Assembly (NCBI GenBank): GCA_937891595.1
Contig: CALATF010000069.1
Coordinates: forward strand, 1 to 52,896
Source of the DNA: an uncultured Clostridia bacterium
Lineage (GTDB): Bacteria; Bacillota; Clostridia; Christensenellales; UBA1242
DNA length: 52,896 nucleotides
Direction: 5' to 3'
Shown piece after piece: positions 45,605-52,896 of the stretch. The notes beneath the pieces were generated by a model. That model was not told where the DNA came from, did no database searches, and worked only from the letters and a program-made list of their open reading frames with translations. Made by a program: the position numbers and the translations under genes. Position 1 is the first letter of the stretch. The number at the start of each line of letters is the position of its first letter.

Positions 45605-46660
45605 TTAGTTGGCGGATTTGCCATATTTAAATATTTTCAACATCATTCTTAATATAGGTAACATCCTCATTTTTATTAAGCAATAACATATTTGTTTTTT
45701 ATAAGAAATAAATTTTGTATTAAAAACAAGTTTTCCGTTTTTTAAAAGTTTCTTAATAAATGGGTCTTTATATAGTTGTTTAATTTCATACTTAGGAGCA
45801 TTACCTAGGATGTGCCTATAAAATATTGTTGTTAAATAATCTATAGCACATTTCCTTTTAATAATGTTCAAAGTTTTATTAGATATGTTCTTATTATTAC
45901 TTAAAGTAATTAACTCGTTATCATATAAAGTTTGATGACTAAATACTATTTTATTATAATTTTTACTGCTAGTTAAAGCAGAGTTTGGTGTTTGATAGTA
46001 ATTATATAAGTTTTCATCTAATACCTTTACACCGTTACAACAATTTAATGCTCTTAATATAAACTCTTTATCTTCTTGAATTTTTATTCCGGTATTAAAC
46101 TTAAGGTTATTATTTTTTAAAAATTCGTTTCTAAAAATTACTCTCCAGATAGAGCCCATAGTGTTTTGATTTTTGTTGAATTTAGTAGGTCTATAGTAAA
46201 AGGATTCTACTGCATTTTTATCCTTTTCTAATAATAATAGATTAATTTCCTTTACATATTCAATTTCGCCTTTTAATGTAATAAATTTAAATCCGCAAAA
46301 AACTAAATCTATATTATCTTTCATAAGGTTCATCATTTTTTCATACATACTTTCGTCAATAGTATCGTCGCTATCTACAAAAGTTACATATTCGCCGGAG
46401 GCCTTTTCTAAGCCTAAATTTCTAGCAGAACTTACGCCAGCGTTTTCTTTATGTATAACAACAATTCGTTTGTCTTTTTTAGCCCATTCGTCACACAATT
46501 GTGGACATTTGTCGGGAGAGCCGTCGTCTACTAATATAATTTCCAAATTATCGTATGTTTGTTTTGTAACGCTATTTAAACATCTATCTAAATATTTTTC
46601 GACTTTATACACTGGAATAATTACACTAATTTTTGGTAAAGTATTTTTAGAAGTTTTCAT
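45605..46660 (-). CDS. Family 2 glycosyltransferase
   Basis: This 351-aa protein has the GT-A fold start ISVIIPVYKVEKYLDRCL, then DDGSPD (45-50), ENAGVSSARNLGL, and the metal-binding DSDD (96-99). GT2 enzymes move a sugar from a nucleotide-sugar to a lipid-linked acceptor on the cytoplasmic side. There is no membrane helix; a basic C-terminus may sit on the membrane. It lies 36 bases after the O-antigen-ligase-like gene on the same strand, with AAAGGGA before the ATG. The specific sugar cannot be told. Confidence 0.9.
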   Translation of the reverse strand: MKTSKNTLPKISVIIPVYKVEKYLDRCLNSVTKQTYDNLEIILVDDGSPDKCPQLCDEWAKKDKRIVVIHKENAGVSSARNLGLEKASGEYVTFVDSDDTIDESMYEKMMNLMKDNIDLVFCGFKFITLKGEIEYVKEINLLLLEKDKNAVESFYYRPTKFNKNQNTMGSIWRVIFRNEFLKNNNLKFNTGIKIQEDKEFILRALNCCNGVKVLDENLYNYYQTPNSALTSSKNYNKIVFSHQTLYDNELITLSNNKNISNKTLNIIKRKCAIDYLTTIFYRHILGNAPKYEIKQLYKDPFIKKLLKNGKLVFNTKFISYKKQICYCLIKMRMLPILRMMLKIFKYGKSAN

Positions 46661-46696
46661 TATTTTTCCCTTTTTATGTTTTATAATGTTAAAGGT

Positions 46697-48028
46697 TTAA
46701 ACTTGTAGTTTAGTTTGTTGTAATTGTTGTGGTTTATTGTTTTCTTTTTCTACTGAAGCTATTAATATTAAGGATATGATGTAAATAAAAGTATCCATAA
46801 TTGCAGCTTGGTCGACAATTCCATTTAATTCTATCATGATTATTGAAATTATTAAAAAGAAATTTGAGAAAGTTCCGCTTTTAAAAATTATTTGATATTT
46901 TTTATAATAGAAAAATGTCATTAAGAAAGTGCCTACAATTCCTAATGAAGTTAGCCATTGTAATAGAGTATTATGAGCAGATACTAAATTATGAAAGACA
47001 TGTGTTGTTGGTACTTCTTCTAAACTATAGAAACCTATACCAAAGATAGGAAATTCTTTAAATTTATTCCAGCACCAAGGCCAAAGTTGATCTCTGCCGT
47101 TTAGACTTATACCACGGCTTAATAAAGATTGAATTAATTTATTTATAACCTCAGGTTTAATTATCCAAAATATTGCAATACAAACAAAAGCAAAGCCTAA
47201 TAACATTAAAAATATTTTTTTATTTTGAGATTTTATAAACATGATAATAAATAAAACTAACAATGTTATTGCTGAAAGTAAAAGCATTATTCTGCAGTAA
47301 GTTACAAATATAATAAGGGCAAATAGTAGTGAAAGTAAGAAATATAGCCAGTCTCTTTTTGTTTTGTAACCCAAAGAAAAACAAGAAATTATGCCTAATG
47401 TTAAATAAACACATGCCGCGTTTACATTCTGTAAGCCTATCCAAACAACTTGTCTGGAACTTATAGCTTGTAATATGTTTCCAGTTGCAATAATAGAACT
47501 TACTATTTGTAATGAAATAAAAATTGAACTGCAAATAAATAAATTAAACAAAAATGTTTTAAAATTATTTGTAAAATTAATACAAATCCAGTACAAGACG
47601 TAACAAATAATGCTAATGCCTAAAGTAATAAGAAAGGACAATAAGTTAAAATTTTTATAAATTCCGCCTAATAAAAATGCTATAGTAGAAATAACAAAAG
47701 CCCAAAACATTTTTCCTTTAGTAATTTCTTTATTTTTTATTAAATTTTTAATAATGAAATAAATGATGGAAGAAACGACTAGACAAATAGAAATAATAAA
47801 AAGAACTAAGCTTGCATTAATATCATTAAAAAAATATGGAGCATGAATAATAGCAGCGAAAGTATTTTTTACGTCATTACATAGAATAAAAATTAAGGAT
47901 ACTATAACCGCTAAGATAGGTACGCTTATAAATGGGATATTTAAAATCCACCCAAAAAATCCTATAAATAATATGGCAACAACCATGTATTTAGATTCTA
48001 AAAGGTTTTTAAATTTTTCTAATTTCAT
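46697..48028 (-). CDS. O-antigen ligase / Wzy-type polymerase family membrane protein
   Basis: This 443-aa protein has about 11-12 hydrophobic helices. A large loop carries the family marks GRDQLWPWCW, FPIFGIGFYS and a later SAHNTLLQWLTSLGIVG, as in WaaL/Wzy-C (PF04932) proteins. Such proteins polymerise or transfer surface-glycan repeats outside the membrane. In a Gram-positive cell a polymerase role is the likelier reading. No Shine-Dalgarno precedes the ATG; instead a TTGACA-17-TAAAAT promoter ends eight bases before it, suggesting a leaderless mRNA. First gene of a two-gene operon with the GT2 gene. Confidence 0.87.
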   Translation of the reverse strand: MKLEKFKNLLESKYMVVAILFIGFFGWILNIPFISVPILAVIVSLIFILCNDVKNTFAAIIHAPYFFNDINASLVLFIISICLVVSSIIYFIIKNLIKNKEITKGKMFWAFVISTIAFLLGGIYKNFNLLSFLITLGISIICYVLYWICINFTNNFKTFLFNLFICSSIFISLQIVSSIIATGNILQAISSRQVVWIGLQNVNAACVYLTLGIISCFSLGYKTKRDWLYFLLSLLFALIIFVTYCRIMLLLSAITLLVLFIIMFIKSQNKKIFLMLLGFAFVCIAIFWIIKPEVINKLIQSLLSRGISLNGRDQLWPWCWNKFKEFPIFGIGFYSLEEVPTTHVFHNLVSAHNTLLQWLTSLGIVGTFLMTFFYYKKYQIIFKSGTFSNFFLIISIIMIELNGIVDQAAIMDTFIYIISLILIASVEKENNKPQQLQQTKLQV

Positions 48029-48036
48029 AATATAAA

Positions 48037-48065
48037 ATTTTACAAGTTATATTTATACGTGTCAA
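48037..48065 (-). promoter_or_regulatory. Promoter abutting the O-antigen-ligase-like start
   Basis: On the minus strand TTGACA (complement of 48060-48065) and TAAAAT (complement of 48037-48042) are 17 bases apart. Only eight bases separate the -10 from the ATG at 48028, so transcription should start at or within a few bases of the start codon. Confidence 0.72.
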
Positions 48066-48154
48066 CAAAAATGTAATTTTGTTTTAAATATAAATTATTT
48101 AATATAATACTGAAACATAATATATACAACAAGTAGTATAAGTAAATAACTATA

Positions 48155-48190
48155 TAAAAACGACCATGACAAAAATATCATGGTTGTTTT
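48155..48190 (-). terminator. Hairpin terminator after the ferritin-like gene
   Basis: Arms ACGACCATGA and TCATGGTTGT enclose an 8-base A-rich loop (with one imperfect pair). It begins a few bases after the stop at 48197 on the minus strand and has A/T runs on both sides. Confidence 0.65.
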
Positions 48191-48196
48191 ATTAAA

Positions 48197-49435
48197 CTAT
48201 CTTGAAATGGTTGTATTGTCTTTTTTTCTATTATCAAGTTCTTCAACAGGGTGAGCGGTGTCTTGATATCTATAATCTTTACCCAGTACAGAAATTGCTT
48301 GCTTTATAACTTCATGGCTAGGAACGTTTTCTTCCTCGCCCTGAATTAAAGAATTTTGATAATAGAAATACCTATCGTTATCCTTTAATTTTGAAATGTC
48401 TTTATAATCTTTATCTTTAGCAGTTAGTGTTATTGTAGTAGCTAAAACTTCACGTATATAATCTTTATGACTGCCTATGCGTAAAAGAATAGGAAATTCG
48501 CCGTCGCCTACAACAGAACAATATTTTTTATTTTCATACTTTTCAAGTAATCTTATAGCTTCTTTTAAATGGGCACATTCCATTTCAAAGTGTTCATACC
48601 AAATATTTTTAATATCGTTGTCTACTTCGTCTTCATAAGCAGAGTAATATAAATAACTTTCGGCATATTCGTGCATTACCCATTGTTCTAGCCAAGTTAA
48701 CGTAGGGTCTTTTAAACTTTCATACTGAGTAACATGTTCTTCTTCTATCATAGCAATTTCGGAATAAAGCTTTCTACCTAAATCGTTTTTATACCATTGA
48801 GCAATGTTCATATAGTAGTTCATAGTTTGTTGTTCTGCGGCGGTAATTGTGCAACCAACTAGTTTACTATATAGTTCTGCTTTTTTAGCGTTCATGCTTG
48901 GTTTCAAATCGTCTACTGGATATCTGTGTTCTGCTATAGTTGGCCTTCCCGGCATAATCTCTGTGTATTCTCCTACAAGGGTTTTAGCATCTATTTCTTT
49001 ATCCATCATTAATAAATTAGAAAATCTATACAAATGGTCAAAGTCTTCAAGCAATGCAAAATTTAATGCTTTTTTATTTGTTGCATCTTTTTCATAAATA
49101 GCAAGAGAGGCTGTTAAATCTACTGCTAATTGTTCATAAGCAATAGTTGTTTCAAGAATACTTTCGTTAATAGGTTTTAGGCAGGCAATACGCTTTTGTT
49201 GCCATTGTTCTTGACGGCGAATAGTTGCAAGACTTTCTAATATTTCTGGTTCGTTACAATGTCTTGCAAACTGGTGCATAAACCAAACGGACTCATATTC
49301 AGTGCCATTCATTAATATTACCCTTGTTTTAGTGTAAGGGTGTGCTTTATTCTTATTGTATGCTTTTGGATACATTTTTTTAAAACTATAAAAATAATTA
49401 TCCAGTTCTTTTGTTTCATGATTAATAGGATTCAT
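48197..49435 (-). CDS. Ferritin-like (rubrerythrin-type) double-bundle protein, function unknown
   Basis: This 412-aa soluble protein is nearly all helical. It shows metal-ligand-like motifs in pairs: an ETTIAYEQLA helix and NFALLEDFDHLYRF (E..D.H) in the first half; MIEEEHVTQYE (EE.H) and WYEHFEMECAHL (E..H) in the second. This is the helix-and-ligand pattern of di-iron ferritin-like proteins, apparently as two four-helix bundles. Similar clostridial proteins are labelled ferritin-like or rubrerythrin, but no rubredoxin Cys4 domain is present. The C-terminal 100 residues have few family marks. GGAGGT lies nine bases before the ATG. It is alone between the glycan genes and the SIMPL gene. A role in oxidative stress is possible but not shown. 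Confidence 0.65.
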   Translation of the reverse strand: MNPINHETKELDNYFYSFKKMYPKAYNKNKAHPYTKTRVILMNGTEYESVWFMHQFARHCNEPEILESLATIRRQEQWQQKRIACLKPINESILETTIAYEQLAVDLTASLAIYEKDATNKKALNFALLEDFDHLYRFSNLLMMDKEIDAKTLVGEYTEIMPGRPTIAEHRYPVDDLKPSMNAKKAELYSKLVGCTITAAEQQTMNYYMNIAQWYKNDLGRKLYSEIAMIEEEHVTQYESLKDPTLTWLEQWVMHEYAESYLYYSAYEDEVDNDIKNIWYEHFEMECAHLKEAIRLLEKYENKKYCSVVGDGEFPILLRIGSHKDYIREVLATTITLTAKDKDYKDISKLKDNDRYFYYQNSLIQGEEENVPSHEVIKQAISVLGKDYRYQDTAHPVEELDNRKKDNTTISR

Positions 49436-49620
49436 TCTTTTTTTACCTCCGTTAAAATTATTTGCCGTAATTAAAAAATATATTCTATTAAAATTTGGTT
49501 AAATTAAAAATAATTTAAAAGGCGAAAATTTTTAATTTTGTAATAAAAGTCGACAAAATAGGAAAGTATAATTGATGAAATTAAACACAAATTAAAAATG
49601 TAGAAAGGAGAAATAAAAAA

Positions 49621-50577
49621 ATGAAAAAATTTATAATGTGTTTAAGTTTTATTTTAGCTTGTGTTTTATCTATTAGCTTTTTTACTTCGCAAAACATAGG
49701 GAATAAAAATTTTGTAAGGGCAAATAGTTTAAACAATGAAAAAATGCTTATAGTTGTGGGAATGGGAGAAGTAGAAGTTATGCCAGACACCATTCAGATT
49801 AATTTTGGTTTAAAAACCAGGGCAGATAGTTTGGTAGACGGACAGTTAAAAATGAACGAAAATATTGATAAAGTAACCCAAAAAATTAAAGAGTTTGATA
49901 AAGATGCAACAGTATTAATTAGTTATTCATCTTCTTATCCTGTTAGTGAAAATGGTATGCTTACTTATGAATTTGATTGTCATCTTATTGTTAAATCTGG
50001 CATGGTAGAATCTTCAAACGAATTAATAGAAACAATTATAAGTGCAGGTGCAACAAGTGTTCATCATGCTAGTTATTCATTAACTAATAAAGAAGATAGC
50101 TATGTTCAAGCTTTAGTTAATGCAAAAAACAACGCAAACAAAAAAGTAGAAGCTATGTATAAAGATGCTACTTTTATGGGTTTAAAAGAAGAAAGTGTTT
50201 ATAATTATTGCGATAATAGTAGGGGCGAAAAAATTAAAGTTTGTGCAAAAGTAAAAGCTTTTTATCAAATAACTGATAGCACAAACCAAAATACAACTAC
50301 AAATACTTTTAAGGAAGAAACAAAAACAGAAGAAGTTTCAAATATATCAAGCGATAAACAACAAAATGAAGAAAATTTACCACAAAGCAAGCAAGAACAA
50401 ACTCAAGTAGTAGAAAATAAAACTAACAAAGCATCTAACGAAAAAAATGCAAATAATTCAGAAGATTTAAAAGCAACATCTAATAACACAGTAGTAACAG
50501 CAGATAATACTATTGTTAGAACAGATAATTTAGTAAATAATGAGCAATCTAAAATACAAACAGAAGAAGTGGCTTAA
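49621..50577 (+). CDS. SIMPL-domain (DUF541) exported protein with low-complexity tail
   Basis: This 318-aa protein has a signal peptide (residues 1-22; FVRAN region as possible cut site). Residues 40-225 match the SIMPL/DUF541 family: VVGMGEVEVMPDTIQINFGL near the start, a Y-P-x-S...YEF pattern, SAGATSVHHASYSL, and ALVNAKNNANKKVEAM. Family members are periplasmic or exported oligomers of uncertain use. The last 95 residues are Thr/Asn/Gln/Glu-rich repeats without structure, perhaps a wall-spanning linker. AAAGGAG lies 10 bases before the ATG. It is monocistronic with a strong terminator. Confidence 0.87.
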   Translation: MKKFIMCLSFILACVLSISFFTSQNIGNKNFVRANSLNNEKMLIVVGMGEVEVMPDTIQINFGLKTRADSLVDGQLKMNENIDKVTQKIKEFDKDATVLISYSSSYPVSENGMLTYEFDCHLIVKSGMVESSNELIETIISAGATSVHHASYSLTNKEDSYVQALVNAKNNANKKVEAMYKDATFMGLKEESVYNYCDNSRGEKIKVCAKVKAFYQITDSTNQNTTTNTFKEETKTEEVSNISSDKQQNEENLPQSKQEQTQVVENKTNKASNEKNANNSEDLKATSNNTVVTADNTIVRTDNLVNNEQSKIQTEEVA

Positions 50578-50583
50578 TAAATT

Positions 50584-50619
50584 AAAAACCTTAGCTTATG
50601 TTTAAGCTAAGGTTTTTTT
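50584..50619 (+). terminator. Terminator between the SIMPL gene and the convergent deoxyribosyltransferase-like gene
   Basis: A 15-bp stem AAAAACCTTAGCTTA / TAAGCTAAGGTTTTT (50584-50598, 50603-50617) has a tetraloop TGTT. T and A runs at the two sides make it usable from both strands. Confidence 0.9.
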
Positions 50620-50632
50620 ATATGTGCAAAAA

Positions 50633-51073
50633 TTAAATTTCTATGTTTTCAATAATCTCAAAAAGTTCATTTTGGTTTGAATAATAATGAACTTTAGAAT
50701 TTGGAAAAGCTCCTAAAACCATATTTGATATTTGTGTACCTTGTTTTGCAACTAAAAATACTTTTTTATTATATTCTTTTGCAATACCTAGTTCCATTCC
50801 TACACCAAAGGATTTATTAGATAAATTTACAAATAAAAGGTCTGCTTCTTTAACAAAATTTAAATCATAATTTACCATAGCGGTGACTGATTGTAAAAAT
50901 GTACAATTTTTATTATTTTTTAAAAAGTCTTTTTGATAATTTTCAATATCAACGGGTTCTATAATTTGCAAATCTTTAAATTTATTTAGTAGAGTGGTTT
51001 TAACTTTAGAATAACTTTTAATGTCTTCTTGGTTGGTGTCAAAAAAAGCACCCATTACAAATATTTTTTTCAT
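50633..51073 (-). CDS. Nucleoside 2-deoxyribosyltransferase family protein
   Basis: This 146-aa protein has the family layout: a short strand KKIFVMGAF, D70 before FVKEADLLFVNLSN, and the GVGMELGIAKEYNKKVFLV segment in which E94 would be the catalytic Glu. The family moves deoxyribose between bases or hydrolyses deoxynucleoside monophosphates. The size (about 140-160) agrees. Whether it acts on free nucleosides or nucleotides cannot be told. Its start has a plain AAAAGGA site. It is convergent to the SIMPL gene and divergent from malQ; a link with the nucleotide genes at 18651-20639 is only thematic. Confidence 0.82.
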   Translation of the reverse strand: MKKIFVMGAFFDTNQEDIKSYSKVKTTLLNKFKDLQIIEPVDIENYQKDFLKNNKNCTFLQSVTAMVNYDLNFVKEADLLFVNLSNKSFGVGMELGIAKEYNKKVFLVAKQGTQISNMVLGAFPNSKVHYYSNQNELFEIIENIEI

Positions 51074-51192
51074 ATTTTTAATCCTTTTAAAAATTATAAT
51101 ATTAAAAATTAAAGAGTGTCAAACTTTTTAAAAATAATAAACATTTTAAAATTAAATAACTAAAATATTAAAAGTAAACAACGCTGTTTGTT

Positions 51193-51221
51193 TTGTTGTT
51201 TTTATTTGATTTTTTTAAAAT
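51193..51221 (+). promoter_or_regulatory. Possible promoter of malQ
   Basis: TTGTTG (51193-51198) and TAAAAT (51216-51221) are 17 bases apart, 29 bases before the ATG. The -35 is weak. Confidence 0.35.
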
Positions 51222-51250
51222 AAAATTTTACAATTAATTAGGAGATTTTT

Positions 51251-52711
51251 ATGCAAAGAAGCAGTGGAATTTTACTTCATATATCATCATTACCAAACAA
51301 ATTTGGCTTTGGTTGTTTTTCAAAAGAAGCATATGATTTTGTAGATTTTTTGCATGATACTAATCAAAAATTTTGGCAAGTTTTACCTATAAATCCAACA
51401 AATGATAGTGGTTCTCCATTTCAATGTTATTCAGTATTTGCAGGTAACATTTGTTTTATAGACTTAACTGAATATTTAACAGAAAAAGAGCTTATTAAAC
51501 TGGATGTAAAAAAACTTAAAAAACTTGATTTTAATAAAATTTATGAGCAAAGATTTAATGCTTTAAAATATATTTATAAAAGAGATTTTAAAGATACAAA
51601 CTTAACTAAATTTATTGAAGAAAATAAATTTTGGCTAATTGATTTTGCAGTATTTATGGCATTGAAAGAAGATTATAAAACTTCTTTTTATAATTTTCCT
51701 GAAAAATATAAAAATTACGATAAAACAGCAATAGAAAAATATAAACTAAAAAATAAAAACAAAATTAATTTTTATATTTTTACACAATATTTATTTTTTA
51801 ACCAGTGGGAAAGGTTGAAAAAATATGCACAAAAAAAAGGTATAAAAATTATAGGTGACATTGCTTTTTATCCTGCCAGTGATAGTTGTGATGTTTGGGC
51901 AAATAAAAAAGAGTTTTGTTTTGATGATGCCGGCAATCCGCTTGCTGTTGGTGGAGTTCCTCCAGATTATTTTAGCAAGGACGGGCAACTTTGGGGTAAC
52001 CCTATATATAATGTTGAAAATATGAAAAAAAATAAATATAAATGGTGGGTAAAAAGATTTAAGCATGCTTATAAATTTTTTGATGTTGCAAGACTTGACC
52101 ACTTTAGAGGGTTTGAATCGTTTTGGGCATGTCCAGTTAAAGCACAAAATGCAAAAGTTGGTAAATGGATAAAAGGTTTAGGAAAACCCTTTTTTGACGT
52201 TTTATTTAAATATAAAAATATTCCTCAGTTTATTGCAGAAGACTTGGGAATTATAACCGAAAAAGTAAATACTCTTATAAACAAGACAGGACTTCCTGGA
52301 ATGAAAGTTTTTCAATTTGCATTTGATGGCAATAAAAAAAATAGTTATTTTCCACATAATTACATAAATAATTGTGTAGCTTATCTTGGCACGCATGACA
52401 ATAATACTTTTGTAGGATTTTTGAAAGAACTTGATAATCAAACTTTAACAAAAGTAAAACAATATTTAGGAAAAGAGGAAAACGCTACTTTTGAAGAACT
52501 TACAGATATGGCAATTAGTTTTTTAATGAACTCACGTGCAGACGTTGTAATTTTTACAATTCAAGACCTTTTATATTTAGATGAAAAGTTTAGAATGAAT
52601 ACACCCGGAACAATACAAAACAACTGGGGATTTATGTTGAATAAAAATTACTTATCAAAAGAATTAACCCAAAGGCTAAAAAGAATAACTTTTATTGCTA
52701 ACAGGAATTAA
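51251..52711 (+). CDS. malQ: 4-alpha-glucanotransferase (amylomaltase)
   Basis: MalQ transfers alpha-1,4-glucan chains and works on glycogen or maltodextrins. The 486-aa length and start RSSGILLHISSLP are typical of GH77. Catalytic residues are visible: nucleophile D283 in ARLDHFRGFE, acid/base E330 in AEDLGI, and D383 in GTHDNN. AGGAGA lies five bases before the ATG. The next gene is glgB, only 83 bases on, so the pair forms the start of a glycogen gene group running out of the window. Confidence 0.95.
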   Translation: MQRSSGILLHISSLPNKFGFGCFSKEAYDFVDFLHDTNQKFWQVLPINPTNDSGSPFQCYSVFAGNICFIDLTEYLTEKELIKLDVKKLKKLDFNKIYEQRFNALKYIYKRDFKDTNLTKFIEENKFWLIDFAVFMALKEDYKTSFYNFPEKYKNYDKTAIEKYKLKNKNKINFYIFTQYLFFNQWERLKKYAQKKGIKIIGDIAFYPASDSCDVWANKKEFCFDDAGNPLAVGGVPPDYFSKDGQLWGNPIYNVENMKKNKYKWWVKRFKHAYKFFDVARLDHFRGFESFWACPVKAQNAKVGKWIKGLGKPFFDVLFKYKNIPQFIAEDLGIITEKVNTLINKTGLPGMKVFQFAFDGNKKNSYFPHNYINNCVAYLGTHDNNTFVGFLKELDNQTLTKVKQYLGKEENATFEELTDMAISFLMNSRADVVIFTIQDLLYLDEKFRMNTPGTIQNNWGFMLNKNYLSKELTQRLKRITFIANRN

Positions 52712-52725
52712 AACTTTTAAAAATT

Positions 52726-52755
52726 TTGACAATTTGTTTTGTTTTTAAGTAATAA
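52726..52755 (+). promoter_or_regulatory. Possible promoter before glgB
   Basis: A perfect TTGACA (52726-52731) is followed after 18 bases by TAATAA (52750-52755); further TA-rich choices lie just downstream. It is 14 bases past malQ, so glgB may have its own start besides read-through. Confidence 0.4.
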
Positions 52756-52794
52756 TATATTAAATTAATATAATAGGTATAATAGGAGTGATTA

Positions 52795-52896
52795 ATGCTG
52801 GATAAAGAAAAACAATTATATTTGTTTAATCAAGGCACTTATTATCATGCTTACGAACTTCTTGGTTGCCACTTTGATACTGTAAAAGGTGGTAAA
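52795..52896 (+). CDS. glgB: 1,4-alpha-glucan branching enzyme, N-terminus only (runs off the window)
   Basis: Only 34 codons are present. The reading frame gives LFNQGTYYHAYELLGCHFD, which matches the start of GlgB (family pattern F-x-x-G-x-x-x-x-A-Y-E-x-L-G-A-H). The enzyme forms alpha-1,6 branches in glycogen. The ATG at 52795 is preceded by AGGAG with good spacing. It follows malQ on the same strand. The product call rests on this short segment and the context. Confidence 0.75.
   Translation, partial: MLDKEKQLYLFNQGTYYHAYELLGCHFDTVKGGK

Noticed and set aside
47220..47534. 104-aa minus-strand frame inside the O-antigen-ligase-like gene
   Set aside because: Same strand but other frame, within clear membrane helices; no motif of its own.

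Overview
The window is very AT-rich and comes from a low-GC Gram-positive bacterium using the standard code (TGA is a stop, for example at 20052-20054). It carries spoVG, murC and rpmE, most genes have strong AGGAGG-type ribosome binding sites, and promoters are classical TTGACA/TATAAT. Surface proteins built from MBG, GLUG and YTG/GNY repeats without LPXTG sorting signals, plus glycogen genes, fit an uncultivated gut-type clostridial lineage. The taxonomy is an inference.

Layout. (1) 1-17064: one giant surface-protein gene that enters from the left edge (at least 5,687 aa), followed by an unrecognised 413-aa gene. (2) 18651-20639, minus strand: three overlapping genes, a 5'-nucleotidase-like HAD protein, a nucleoside hydrolase and a DUF5662-like protein, which looks like nucleotide breakdown or salvage. 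(3) 20929-24162: a 1,077-aa GLUG-repeat surface protein behind a consensus promoter. (4) 24342-27907: spoVG, murC, rpmE and a four-helix membrane protein with a Pro/Gln-rich linker and SHOCT-like end. (5) 27971-30244: a 757-aa MBG/YDG surface protein. (6) 30259-33600, minus: tsaC/sua5-like, a PEBP protein, metG and dtd, a translation-related group. (7) 33873-40517: a 2,214-aa Big2/MBG protein with a probable lipoprotein signal and an inserted duplicated Cys/His motif. (8) 40686-48028: a phage tail-fibre-like protein and a small surface-polysaccharide cluster (pyruvyl transferase fused to ferredoxin/FrhB, Wzx flippase, GT2 glycosyltransferase, O-antigen-ligase-like protein). (9) 48197-52896: a ferritin-like protein, a SIMPL protein, a nucleoside 2-deoxyribosyltransferase-like protein, malQ and the start of glgB.

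Theme. Four very large repeat-built surface proteins with different attachment signals (C-terminal membrane helix, N-terminal signal-anchor, lipoprotein-like Cys) alternate with ordinary housekeeping genes and lie next to a surface-glycan cluster, so much of the window is devoted to the cell surface. Genes are tightly packed. Several intrinsic terminators begin inside the last codons of the gene they end, and at least one gene looks leaderless. No tRNA, rRNA, CRISPR array, insertion sequence or integrase was seen. No intergenic stretch exceeds 300 bases.
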